DNA from: Hyphomicrobiales bacterium
GTDB taxonomy: Bacteria; Pseudomonadota; Alphaproteobacteria; Rhizobiales; Devosiaceae
Assembly: GCA_900470445.1 (NCBI GenBank)
Contig: UCAU01000022.1
Coordinates: 1 to 64,000 of the forward strand
Direction of reading: 5' to 3'
DNA length: 64,000 nucleotides
Part shown: positions 52,115 through 60,275 of the stretch, in pieces
How positions within the stretch are numbered: position 1 is the first letter of the stretch
Layout: every line of letters begins with the position of its first letter
Made by a program: the position numbers and the translations under genes
Notes under the pieces: model-generated
Database searches by the model: none
The model's input: the letters and a program-made list of their open reading frames with translations, nothing else
Told to the model about the DNA's origin: nothing

Positions 52115-52971
52115 TGGTCGAACTCCCGGGCTTGTTCGCGGATGTAGAAGGTCGTGGCGATCAGACCGAAGATCGAGATGATCACGGCCACGGCTGCAGC
52201 CTTGCCGACCGCCAGGTCATAGAAGGCGCTCCGATAGGCCAGCGTCGACAGTACCTCGCTGGAAAAGGCGGGGCCGCCCTGGGTGAGGATGTAGACGAAG
52301 TCGAAAACGAGGAAGGACCAGATCACCGTCATGATCATCATCAGCGTGATCGTGGGGCGAATGCCCGGCAAAAGCACGTAGCGCATCATCTGCCAGAAGG
52401 ACGCGCCCTCGATGCGCGCTGCCTCCACCTGCTCCTGCGGAACCTGGCGAAGGGCCGCAAAGAAGATAACGCACAGAAAGCCCCACCAATGCCACAGGTC
52501 CACGGTCGCGATGCCAACCAGCGCCGTGGAGGGCTGGGTGAGCGGGTCGAGTGTGGGGAAGCCCATGCGTTGCAGCATGCCGTTAACGCCCGACAGAGGG
52601 CTATAGATCATGCCTTGCCAGATACGCGCCAGGATGGCCGTCGCAATGATCATGGGCAGGAAATAGATGACCTGGAAGAACATGCTGCCGCGGCGCGCCA
52701 CAAGCAGCAGAGTGGCGGCAAGTAGGCCGATGCCGATGGGCACTGTCAGAAACAGCAGCGTCCAGATGATGTTGTTGGTCAGCGCCGTCCAGAAAACGCG
52801 GTCGGCCCACAGGACCCGGAAATTCTCGAGACCAATAAAGACCGGCGTGGAAATGCCATCCCAGCGAAAGAATGCCAGGGCGATCGTCAGCATAGCCGGA
52901 ACCAGGATGATGACCACGTTGATGAGCAACGTTGGAAGCAGATAGAGTCGATGCATGTGAGGCTCCGCCAT
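52111..52971 (-). CDS. sugar ABC transporter permease (MalF type)
   Basis: 286 residues, six helices; EAA loop VEAARIEGASFWQMMRYVLLPGIRPTI (~182-208). An ATG five codons further in (MHRLYLLP) has GGAG before it and may be the real start. A very stable hairpin (52975-52996) separates it from the binding-protein gene upstream. Confidence 0.93.
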   Translation of the reverse strand: MAEPHMHRLYLLPTLLINVVIILVPAMLTIALAFFRWDGISTPVFIGLENFRVLWADRVFWTALTNNIIWTLLFLTVPIGIGLLAATLLLVARRGSMFFQVIYFLPMIIATAILARIWQGMIYSPLSGVNGMLQRMGFPTLDPLTQPSTALVGIATVDLWHWWGFLCVIFFAALRQVPQEQVEAARIEGASFWQMMRYVLLPGIRPTITLMMIMTVIWSFLVFDFVYILTQGGPAFSSEVLSTLAYRSAFYDLAVGKAAAVAVIISIFGLIATTFYIREQAREFDQ

Positions 52972-52974
52972 GAA

Positions 52975-52996
52975 GGGCGGCGGCGAACCGCCGCCC
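52975..52996 (-). terminator. intercistronic 9-bp hairpin with TTCG loop (binding protein to permease)
   Basis: On the minus strand GGGCGGCGG, TTCG, CCGCCGCCC: nine GC pairs closed by a TTCG tetraloop, right after the binding-protein gene and immediately before the first permease start. There is no T run. It probably stabilises the upstream message and lowers permease expression, as seen for hairpins between malE and malF in enterobacteria. Confidence 0.62.
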
Positions 52997-53013
52997 CACG
53001 TTCGTGGGAGGTG

Positions 53014-54330
53014 TTACCGTGCCGGAATGGCGGGTACCTTGCCCTCGGCCATCTCCTGCTGGAAGGTGGCACCCAGCTGTTCCAGGAACTGCTTGGTATC
53101 GGTGCGGTCGAGCCAGACCTCTTCGATGCCGCTCACCAGGAACGATACGGTTGCCGGCGGCAGGAAGGTCCAGGTTGTGTAGCCATACTTGTCTTCGGCG
53201 ACCGACTGCGCGAGCGTTTGCATGGCCTCAGTGTAGAGTGGCAGCACTCCGTCTCCGAGCGTGATGCCGGAAAGGTCCTTGAGGGGCGTGTTCCACTCGC
53301 CCTGCCACTCGGTGTTCATGCTGGCATAGGTTGCATCAGAGAAAATGAAGTCGATCGCCGCCGCCGCGCCATCCGGGTTCTGCGAAGATGCCGCAACCGA
53401 AAAGGTGGAGCCGACCCCCAGTGGAAACACTGGTTCGCCTACGTCTTCGGCGCTCGGGAACCCGACGAAACCGGCTTCTGCATTGGCAGGTGGGAAGTAG
53501 GTGTTGATGTGTTGGAACTGCCAGGTCCCGGACGGCATCATGCCCGCCTGGCCATTGGCCAGTTGCGCGACCTGCTGCTCGCCGTTGAGCGAGAAGTAGT
53601 TGGGGCCGAAATAGCCCTTTTTCCACCATTCGTCGAGCTTATCGATGGCCTTGACGAATGGCTCAGATGTCCACGGGATTTTGCCCGTCAGTGCCTGGTA
53701 GACGGCTTCGGGGCCCGCGATTGAGTTGAGTACGAGCGTAACATAGTGCTCGTTGGTTGGGCGCCAAAGCGCGTTCCCGGACGAGAATGGAACGATATTC
53801 TCGGCCAACATGGCATCCGCTACTGTTTCCAGTTCAGCGATGGTTGTCGGGACCTTCCAACCGTGTTCTTTGAACATGGTGGCATTGTAGAAAAGGCCAA
53901 GCGTTTCGTATGTCTTAGGCAGCGCATAGAGCTGCCCGTTGTACTTACCCATTTCGATGAAAACCGGCAGTATGCGGTCCTGCCAGCCGAACTGTTCGGC
54001 ATATTTGTCCAAAGCCAGTAGCTGGCCGGCTTGCGCCATGGGTGCCACGTAACTGGGTCCGGCCGTATAAACGATATCAGGGCCGCTGCCCGACAGCAGC
54101 GCCACACGCATCTGATTGTCGAGCTGGGCACCTCGATAATCGATGCTCAACACGTCCTCTGGATGCGCGGCGTTGAACGGCTCGATGATGTTTTTGGTGA
54201 TTACTCCCTGTTGTTCAGGAGTCGCGGTTTCGTACCACCAACTGATGGGCCCGTCGGCAAGAGCCGCGCTGGTGAAGGCAGTGCCAACCAGCAAGGCGAT
54301 GGCGGCTTTGGCATAGATGCGATTGTCCAT
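53014..54330 (-). CDS. sugar ABC transporter binding protein
   Basis: 438 residues from an ATG with GGAGGAGA directly upstream; the longer frame is not needed. Signal peptide to SAALA-DGPISWWYETATPEQQGVI. Family 1 binding-protein pattern: SGSGPDIVYTAGPSYVAPMAQAGQLLALDKY, LYALPKTYETLGLFYNATMFKEHGW, GQAGMMPSGTWQFQHI. It follows the lacI gene by 25 bases. The substrate is unknown; neighbouring enzymes hint at a glycoside with an N- or O-linked ribose-like sugar. Confidence 0.93.
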   Translation of the reverse strand: MDNRIYAKAAIALLVGTAFTSAALADGPISWWYETATPEQQGVITKNIIEPFNAAHPEDVLSIDYRGAQLDNQMRVALLSGSGPDIVYTAGPSYVAPMAQAGQLLALDKYAEQFGWQDRILPVFIEMGKYNGQLYALPKTYETLGLFYNATMFKEHGWKVPTTIAELETVADAMLAENIVPFSSGNALWRPTNEHYVTLVLNSIAGPEAVYQALTGKIPWTSEPFVKAIDKLDEWWKKGYFGPNYFSLNGEQQVAQLANGQAGMMPSGTWQFQHINTYFPPANAEAGFVGFPSAEDVGEPVFPLGVGSTFSVAASSQNPDGAAAAIDFIFSDATYASMNTEWQGEWNTPLKDLSGITLGDGVLPLYTEAMQTLAQSVAEDKYGYTTWTFLPPATVSFLVSGIEEVWLDRTDTKQFLEQLGATFQQEMAEGKVPAIPAR

Positions 54331-54355
54331 ATTCTCCTCCAAGAATGCAAAGTAA

Positions 54356-55360
54356 CTAGACCGATCCGCGCTCGATGAGCTGGAAAGGCATTTCCTGAGC
54401 CGTGCCAGGGCCGACAATTTCTCCATTCAGGCGCTGCAACAGGATCTCGGCGGCGCGTTCGCCCATTCGGTCCTGAAATTGGGTGACGGTTGTGAGCGGG
54501 GGCGTGACCAAAGGAGCCGCCGAGATATTGTCGAACCCCACCACTGCCATTTTCCCAGGCACCGCAATTCCGCGGTTACGCAGGGCTTGCATCACCCCGA
54601 TTGCCATCAAATCGTTGGCAGCAAATATCGCCGTAGCAGCAAACCCGCTTTCGAGAATGGCATTTGCTGCCTCTAGCCCGGCGGACTCGGTGAAGCTGTG
54701 TTCAATCACAACAAGCGGATCTAGTTTGTGCGCAGCTAGGGTTTCCCGGTAGCCCTCAACGCGCACACCTTGCGGCCCGCCGACCCCGGCAACCATTGCG
54801 ATGCGGCGATGCCCCATGGCGATCAATCGCTCGACCACCACTGCGGCGGCGGCACGACTATCGACAAAAATGTCGTCGATCGGCAGAATCCCGCCCGATT
54901 TGCGAGAAGATTCTATGCGCACGACGGCGACGGAATTATCGAGCAGAACCTTAAGGTCAGCGGCGCGTAGCGTGAAGAAGACTCCTACAACGCCGTCAAT
55001 ACGCCCTTCCAGGGCCCACTCTATGAAGTGCCGCTCGCTGGTAGCGTTGCCATCGCTATTTAGGGTGATGACGTCGTATTTTCCGGCCTGAGCTACCCTC
55101 TGCACACCGCGGATAAGGGTCGGATAAAACGGGTTGGTTATGTCTGGAACAACGCAGGCAATCGTCATTGTGCGGCGCGTCTTGAGCGCCTGTGCCACGC
55201 GGTTCGGAACGTAGCCGAGTTCTTTGGCGGCAGCTTGGATGCGATCGATCGTTTCGGCCGGCAACGTGGAGGGCGCCCCACCTCCAAGAACCATTGAGAC
55301 AGCCGCCTGCGATACACCGGCGCGCAGCGCAACGTCCTTCTGTGTAGCTCTCCGAGTCAC
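54356..55360 (-). CDS. LacI family repressor of the sugar ABC operon
   Basis: 334 residues. Helix-turn-helix ATQKDVALRAGVSQAAVSMVLGG (~5-27) with the hinge helix RVAQALKTRR, then a periplasmic-binding-protein-like effector domain (TIACVVPDITNPFYPTLIRGV...). It heads the operon lacI-binding protein-permeases-ARH-ATPase. The near-perfect inverted repeat at 55371-55397, just before its ATG, implies that it represses itself and the whole operon. Confidence 0.94.
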   Translation of the reverse strand: MTRRATQKDVALRAGVSQAAVSMVLGGGAPSTLPAETIDRIQAAAKELGYVPNRVAQALKTRRTMTIACVVPDITNPFYPTLIRGVQRVAQAGKYDVITLNSDGNATSERHFIEWALEGRIDGVVGVFFTLRAADLKVLLDNSVAVVRIESSRKSGGILPIDDIFVDSRAAAAVVVERLIAMGHRRIAMVAGVGGPQGVRVEGYRETLAAHKLDPLVVIEHSFTESAGLEAANAILESGFAATAIFAANDLMAIGVMQALRNRGIAVPGKMAVVGFDNISAAPLVTPPLTTVTQFQDRMGERAAEILLQRLNGEIVGPGTAQEMPFQLIERGSV

Positions 55361-55370
55361 GAGTGCTTTC

Positions 55371-55397
55371 CTTATACGTATTAGTGATACGAATAAG
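55371..55397 (-). promoter_or_regulatory. LacI-type operator upstream of the sugar operon
   Basis: CTTATACGTAT and ATACGAATAAG are inverted arms (one mismatch in 11) around TAGTG. Each arm itself holds a central CG within an AT-rich palindrome, as usual in LacI-family sites. It ends 10 bases before the lacI ATG. The following 280 bases (55398-55684) hold no gene I can support. Confidence 0.62.
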
Positions 55398-55684
55398 TTG
55401 GTTATTTATCCATGTCAAGCCAGCCGTCTTGGAAAGGGCATGCACGCTAAACTGTCGTGCATCGCCAGGTCGACAAAGGTGCCGCCGTAGTTATGGTCGA
55501 GGCAGTGTCGTGTTCGGCTGCGTTGCCGTTCACGTGGCCACAGACCAGCCCGTTCTGGATCCCGCTTCCTATGTTGACAGAGCAGTCGGCTGTTTTCCGC
55601 GTCGGCACTGCGAAAACCTATCACTCTGATCTGTCATGGTATTTTTCTCCACCAGCACCCTAAAAGCGAAGTACAGAATCTGAT

Positions 55685-55698
55685 TGACAACGTTAACA
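55685..55698 (+). promoter_or_regulatory. LacI-type operator, first of two
   Basis: TGACAACGTTAACA, with an AACGTT core inside TG...CA ends, fits the LacI-family operator consensus. An identical 14-base copy starts 27 bases later. A LacI-family gene closes the downstream operon. Confidence 0.72.
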
Positions 55699-55711
55699 TC
55701 AGTCTCTTGAA

Positions 55712-55725
55712 TGACAACGTTAACA
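55712..55725 (+). promoter_or_regulatory. LacI-type operator, second of two
   Basis: Exact repeat of TGACAACGTTAACA, 27 bases centre to centre from the first, so nearly on the same face of the helix (about 2.6 turns). It lies just before the GGAGGG ribosome binding site. Cooperative binding by one dimer pair is possible. Confidence 0.72.
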
Positions 55726-55737
55726 TTGGAGGGCGTC

Positions 55738-56985
55738 GTGAGTTTGCTTCGAGGATTGGTGGGGGTGTTGGCAAATGAAGAGGGGCTGTCCCATGCCGCA
55801 TTGCGTCCAGAGACTGGTGACCTGTCTCTCCCCGTATTGACTCTCGACCTCGAGGCTTTCGATCGAAATGCCGATGCGATGCTTGGCTATGCCAAGGCGC
55901 TCAATCTTTCATTGGCACCGCACGCCAAGACCCCGATGTCGCCCGAATTGAGCAGGCGCCTGATCGAAAAAGGTGCCTGGGGATTATCCGTCGCCAACCT
56001 GCAGCAAGCAGCGGTGATGCTTGAAAATGGCTTCGACACACTATTGGTGGCAAATCAGATTGGCGGTCGGAAATCGGGCGCTCGCTTCGGGCGATTACTG
56101 TCAGGCTTTCCTAAGGCCAAAGCCCACTTTTTTGTAGATTCGGTTCCGAGTGCCCTGTCCGTCGCCGCTGCCGGCGAAGCTGCAGCCCGTCCCCTGCCCG
56201 CCTTGATCGAGGTCGGCCGCGGCCGTGCGGGTGCTCGCGACCGGGAAACGGTAGGCGCCGTCATCGCGGCGGTGTTGGCTTCACCACATCTGAAGCTTGC
56301 TGGCGTGGCCTGCTACGAAGGCGCCGTTGCCAGCGCTAATCCATTTGAAACGGAAGCTGCCATCGCCGAGCTGTGCGCGATTACCACGGACGCGTTCAAC
56401 ATGGTTCGCAAAGCTCGGCCCGGTGCGGAACTCATCCTGAGCGCAGGTGGATCGTCCTTTTTCGACCTCGTCGTGAAGCATCTGTCCCCTTTGGTTGAAA
56501 TGGACGGCAACGTCCGCATGGTTTTACGCAGCGGCGCAATCTACTTCCATGATCATGGGGTCTACGAACGTTCATTGACACTGCTGGACGAGCGCGATGG
56601 CTTCGCGCCGGTCACCGGTCAAAGGGCTTCAGATGCCTTTGCTCCGGCTCTGCGTGTTTGGGCCGAGGTTCTGTCCCGGCCGGAACCAGATTTACTGATC
56701 TGTGGCATGGGTATGCGCGACGTGTCGTCAGATCAGGACCTGCCGCGTCCCTTGGCCTTCTACCGTGACGGCGCCGAGTTCGTCTCCGGCCAAGACGCTA
56801 AAGTTTTCAAGCTGAACGACCAGCATGCCTTCCTACGCATACCGGCTGGCCATCCAGCCTCGGTAGGCGATGTAGTCGAATTCGGCATATCCCACCCGTG
56901 CACCTGCATCGATCGGTGGCGCGTCATACTGGCCCGCAACCCGGCCGGCGTCCTCACCGATGTATTCCCCACCCATTTCGGCTAG
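55738..56985 (+). CDS. DSD1/D-threonine aldolase-like PLP enzyme
   Basis: 415 residues from a GTG at 55738, chosen because GGAGGG precedes it while the upstream ATG lies inside the second operator. Fold type III PLP barrel (~30-270): LAPHAKTPMSPELSRRL carries the likely PLP lysine, and DTLLVANQIGGRKS and GRGRAGARD follow. C-terminal beta domain with ISHPCTCIDRWRVI, whose His and Cys match the zinc site of DSD1 D-serine dehydratase and D-threonine aldolase. It probably removes ammonia or splits a D- or modified beta-hydroxy amino acid. The RidA gene in the same operon fits a dehydratase that releases an enamine. Confidence 0.86.
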   Translation: MSLLRGLVGVLANEEGLSHAALRPETGDLSLPVLTLDLEAFDRNADAMLGYAKALNLSLAPHAKTPMSPELSRRLIEKGAWGLSVANLQQAAVMLENGFDTLLVANQIGGRKSGARFGRLLSGFPKAKAHFFVDSVPSALSVAAAGEAAARPLPALIEVGRGRAGARDRETVGAVIAAVLASPHLKLAGVACYEGAVASANPFETEAAIAELCAITTDAFNMVRKARPGAELILSAGGSSFFDLVVKHLSPLVEMDGNVRMVLRSGAIYFHDHGVYERSLTLLDERDGFAPVTGQRASDAFAPALRVWAEVLSRPEPDLLICGMGMRDVSSDQDLPRPLAFYRDGAEFVSGQDAKVFKLNDQHAFLRIPAGHPASVGDVVEFGISHPCTCIDRWRVILARNPAGVLTDVFPTHFG

Positions 56986-57009
56986 TCCCGCACGTAAAGG
57001 CCCTGCCGC

Positions 57010-57675
57010 ATGAATCTCAATTTCAACCAGCTCTGGCGTTATCAGGACCAGTTCCTGCACGGCATTCAGGTGACGCTTACCTTAACCCTGATTGCAACGG
57101 TCGCCGGCATGGTGATCGGCCTGGCCGGAGCGACCCTGTCCAATAGCCGCTTCGCGCCACTGCGACTGTTCATTCGCACCTATGTGGAACTGATCCGCAA
57201 TACGCCGGCGCTTATTCAGATCTTCCTGATCTTTTTCGTATTGCCCTATGCCGGACTGCGCTTGCCGCCGTTCGAGGCCGCCTCGGTGGCATTGTCGCTC
57301 TATATGGGCGCCTATGCAGTCGAGATCTTCAGGAGCGGGCTCGGGTCGATCCCTAAGAGCCAGATTGAGGCTGGCCAGTGCCTGGGGCTGACACAGTTTC
57401 AGGTGTTTCGTCACGTCATTCTGCCGCCGGCTCTGCGCAACGTGTATCCATCGCTTTCGAGCCAGATCATTCTGATCCTGCTCGGTTCATCGCTGGCCAG
57501 CCAGGTCTCAGCCGACGAACTATTTCATACCGCCGCCTTCGTCGAAAGCCGCACCTACCGCAGCTTTGAGGTCTATGCGGTGGTTTGCGTCATCTATTTC
57601 GCCATGGTCTTGGCCTTGCGCCTGATCTTTGCCGGCGTCGAGCGGCTTGCCTTCCGCTGGCCCACGCGTCGTTAG
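57010..57675 (+). CDS. polar amino acid ABC transporter permease (first)
   Basis: 221 residues of the HisM/GlnP family: five helices; TYVELIRNTPALIQIFLIFFVLP is the classic opening, and the EAA loop is IEAGQCLGLTQFQVFRHVILPPALRNVYPS (~118-147). It follows the PLP enzyme by 24 bases and precedes a second permease by 10. Confidence 0.94.
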   Translation: MNLNFNQLWRYQDQFLHGIQVTLTLTLIATVAGMVIGLAGATLSNSRFAPLRLFIRTYVELIRNTPALIQIFLIFFVLPYAGLRLPPFEAASVALSLYMGAYAVEIFRSGLGSIPKSQIEAGQCLGLTQFQVFRHVILPPALRNVYPSLSSQIILILLGSSLASQVSADELFHTAAFVESRTYRSFEVYAVVCVIYFAMVLALRLIFAGVERLAFRWPTRR

Positions 57676-57685
57676 GAGGCCCTTG

Positions 57686-58336
57686 ATGCGCGGATTTACC
57701 TTCTCAGACTTCCTGACCATGCTCTGGGCCGTTCAATGGACCGCCACGCTGGTCCTTATTTCCCTGGCCTTTGGTAGCCCACTGGGCCTGCTGATGGCGC
57801 AGATGCGGACCAGCGGCAATCGCGTCCTGAACCTGATCGCACTGGTCATCCTGCAGATCGTGCAGGGCGTACCACTGCTTGGCATGCTGATGTTTTTCTA
57901 CTTCGGCATGCCGGTGTTTCTTGGCATTCAGATGCCGGCACTGGTTTCAGTGAGCGTGGCTTTCACGGTCTTCACCGCTGCCTTTCTTGGCGAAATCTGG
58001 CGTGGCGGCATTCAGGCCGTGCATGTCGCCCAGAGCGAGGCGGCAGCCTGTCTGGGCCTCACCAAGTGGCAGAGTTTTCGACATGTCGTGGCGCCACAGG
58101 CCTTCAAGATCGCTCTGCCAGCAACGGTCGGCTTTCTGGTCCAATTGATCAAGAACACCTCGCTCGCTTCGGTTGTCGGTTTTGTCGAACTGGCCCGCGC
58201 GGGTCAGTTGGCCAGCGCTGCGACCTTCGCTCCTCTCACATCCTATGCCTGCGTCGCCGCGATCTACTTCGCGATCTGTTTCCCGCTGACCCAGTGGTCG
58301 CGTTCTCTGGAGAGAAAATTCCATGGCGTTCGTTGA
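57686..58336 (+). CDS. polar amino acid ABC transporter permease (second)
   Basis: 216 residues, HisQ/GlnP-like; QIVQGVPLLGMLMFFYFGMPV and the EAA loop SEAAACLGLTKWQSFRHVVAPQAFKIALPA. The ATG at 57686 has GGAGG upstream; the frame is open further up but overlaps the first permease. Its last 14 bases overlap the ATPase gene. Confidence 0.93.
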   Translation: MRGFTFSDFLTMLWAVQWTATLVLISLAFGSPLGLLMAQMRTSGNRVLNLIALVILQIVQGVPLLGMLMFFYFGMPVFLGIQMPALVSVSVAFTVFTAAFLGEIWRGGIQAVHVAQSEAAACLGLTKWQSFRHVVAPQAFKIALPATVGFLVQLIKNTSLASVVGFVELARAGQLASAATFAPLTSYACVAAIYFAICFPLTQWSRSLERKFHGVR

Positions 58337-59054
58337 TATCAACAATGTCCGCAAGACCTTTGGTGAAACCGAAGTTCTCAAGGGCGTGACGATCGAAGTC
58401 GAAAAGGGCGAGATCGTCACGATTATTGGCCGCAGTGGTTCGGGCAAGTCGACCCTTCTGCGTTGTATCAATGGCCTTGAAACCATCCAGGATGGCGACA
58501 TCCGCATCAATGGCCAGCGCGTGCACGACACCAATACCGACCTGCGTCGCCTCCGTCAGAAGGTTGGCATCGTCTTCCAGCAGTTTAATCTTTTCCCGCA
58601 TATGACGGTGGAGCAGAACATCACTCTGGCACCTACACTGTCCAAGCGCGTGGCCAAGGGCGAGTCCGCTCGCAAGCTTGCCCTCGAGGTACTGACCCGC
58701 GTCGGGCTTGCCGAAAAGATCGATGCTTTTCCCGAACAACTGTCCGGCGGTCAGCAGCAGCGCGTCGCCATCGCGCGCTGCCTGGCCATGGGGCCGGAGC
58801 TGATGCTGTTCGACGAGGTGACCTCGGCACTCGACCCCGAACTCGTGGGTGAAGTGCTTAAAGTCATGGAGGATCTGGCTCGTCAGGGCATGACAATGAT
58901 CCTTGTAACCCATGAGATGAACTTCGCACGCAATGTCGCGTCCAAGATCGTTTTCATGCATGCCGGCAAGGTTCACGAACAAGGTGCACCGGCCGAGCTG
59001 TTCGCCAATCCGGCGACGCCGGAGCTGAAGAATTTCATCAGCTCAACCAAGTGA
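58323..59054 (+). CDS. polar amino acid ABC transporter ATP-binding protein (GlnQ type)
   Basis: 243 residues: Walker A GRSGSGKST (~37-45), Q loop GIVFQQFNLFPHMTV, signature LSGGQQQR (~141), Walker B LMLFDEVTSALDPELV, switch ILVTHEMNFARNVA. The starting ATG is within the preceding permease gene. It ends 23 bases before the binding-protein start. Confidence 0.95.
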   Translation: MAFVDINNVRKTFGETEVLKGVTIEVEKGEIVTIIGRSGSGKSTLLRCINGLETIQDGDIRINGQRVHDTNTDLRRLRQKVGIVFQQFNLFPHMTVEQNITLAPTLSKRVAKGESARKLALEVLTRVGLAEKIDAFPEQLSGGQQQRVAIARCLAMGPELMLFDEVTSALDPELVGEVLKVMEDLARQGMTMILVTHEMNFARNVASKIVFMHAGKVHEQGAPAELFANPATPELKNFISSTK

Positions 59055-59077
59055 CTAAGGGAAAAGGGAACTACACT

Positions 59078-59857
59078 ATGAACTTCAAGACCGCCTTCGC
59101 GGCCGCAGCTGTCGGCCTGATGGCCCTAGCACCAGTCGGCGCCTTTGCCGACAAGCTCGAAGACATCCTTAACAATGGCACCGTGCGCGTCGGCGTGCTT
59201 GCTGACTCCGCGCCTTGGGGCTTCCGCGATGGAGCTGGCGAACTGACCGGTTTCGATATTGGCCTTGCTGAGCTCATCGCTGCCGACCTGGGCGTTGAGC
59301 TGCAGATCGTTGAAGTCACCGGCGCTGCCCGTATACCGAGCCTGCTGTCCGACCAGATCGACGTGCTGATCGCAGCCGCCGGCGCAACGCCCGAACGCGC
59401 CCAGCAGGTCATGTTCACAGCCCCCTATGTAGCGACCGACCTTGGTGTTTTCGGCCCTGCTGATGCCCCCGGATTCCAAAGCGCGGCAGACATGGCTGGC
59501 ACCTCGATCGCAGTGGCTCGCGGCACGACGCTTGACGTCTGGCTCACCGACAATGCTCCCGGCGCCAATATTGTGCGCTTCGAAGACGCCGCCAGCGCGC
59601 TGGCTGCCTTTGCCGCGGGCCAGACGCAGTATTTTGCCGAGAACAGCATCATCGCCAAGAACGCCGAAGGCGCTGCAAATCTCGAGCTCAAGTTCCGCAT
59701 CCGCCAGTCGCCGGCCCATATCGCGGTCAGCCAAGGCGAGCACAACCTGCTGCAGTGGCTCAATACCGATCTGTTTTACAACCGTCTCAACGGCAAGTTG
59801 GACGCACTTCAGGTCGAATTCTTCGGCGAAGCCAGCGCCGTTCCCAATATGCTCTAA
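59078..59857 (+). CDS. polar amino acid ABC transporter binding protein
   Basis: 259 residues. Signal peptide to GAFA-DKLEDILNNGTVRVGVLADSAPWGFRDGAGELTGFDIGLAELIAADL, the usual family 3 (SBP_bac_3) opening. SDQIDVLIAAAGATPERAQQVMFTAPY follows. The binding-protein arginine and aspartate that hold an alpha-amino acid (usually an R in TPERA.. and a D near the end) seem at least partly kept. The start is the ATG after AAGGGAA; the upstream part of the frame is not signal-like. Confidence 0.93.
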   Translation: MNFKTAFAAAAVGLMALAPVGAFADKLEDILNNGTVRVGVLADSAPWGFRDGAGELTGFDIGLAELIAADLGVELQIVEVTGAARIPSLLSDQIDVLIAAAGATPERAQQVMFTAPYVATDLGVFGPADAPGFQSAADMAGTSIAVARGTTLDVWLTDNAPGANIVRFEDAASALAAFAAGQTQYFAENSIIAKNAEGAANLELKFRIRQSPAHIAVSQGEHNLLQWLNTDLFYNRLNGKLDALQVEFFGEASAVPNML

Positions 59858-59873
59858 GGATTGCTCCAGCATC

Positions 59874-60218
59874 ATGACCCAGCGTTTCGAAATCGGCCCC
59901 CGTATGAGCCAGGCCGTCGTTCACAACGGCATCGTTCATATCGCCGGCCAAGTGGCGGACAACCGCAAATCTTCGCTTGAGCAGCAGACCAAGGAAGTTC
60001 TGGCCAAGATCGAGAACCTTCTCGCTCAAGCCGGAACCGACAAGTCCAAACTGCTCTCTGTGACAATCCTCTTGCCGCACATCATCGATTTCGATGCGCT
60101 CAACGCTGTCTATGACGCCTGGATCGACCCGGCCAATCCGCCAGCCCGCGCCTGCTATGAGGCGCGCTTGGCCGACCCTGACCTGCGGGTCGAAATGACC
60201 GCTGTCGCAGCTATTTAA
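59874..60218 (+). CDS. RidA family enamine/imine deaminase
   Basis: 114 residues of the YjgF/RidA family (QAVVHNGIVHIAGQVAD, TKEVLAKIENLLAQAGTDKSKLLSVTILL, ARACYEARLADPDLRVEMTAVA). The catalytic arginine that matches Arg105 of RidA is R92. RidA hydrolyses reactive 2-aminoacrylate-type enamines made by PLP dehydratases, consistent with the DSD1-like enzyme at the start of this operon. The long frame that enters from upstream is a shadow of the binding-protein gene. Confidence 0.9.
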   Translation: MTQRFEIGPRMSQAVVHNGIVHIAGQVADNRKSSLEQQTKEVLAKIENLLAQAGTDKSKLLSVTILLPHIIDFDALNAVYDAWIDPANPPARACYEARLADPDLRVEMTAVAAI

Positions 60219-60226
60219 GGTCCTTT

Positions 60227-60261
60227 GGCGGCGGGACAGCCCGCCGCCACTTCCTCTTTTT
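60227..60261 (+). terminator. intrinsic terminator or attenuator between ridA and the acylase gene
   Basis: GGCGGCGGG, ACAG, CCCGCCGCC: nine GC pairs, then eight bases (ACTTCCTC) and a run of five T residues. It looks like a partial intrinsic terminator. The next gene begins 15 bases later on the same strand, so some read-through or a separate promoter is needed for it. Confidence 0.62.
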
Positions 60262-60275
60262 AGAAATCCTAGTCC

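Noticed and set aside
59442-60218. A 258-residue frame that ends in RidA
   Set aside because: Only the last 114 residues are RidA. The upstream part is the wrong frame of the binding-protein gene, serine- and arginine-rich.
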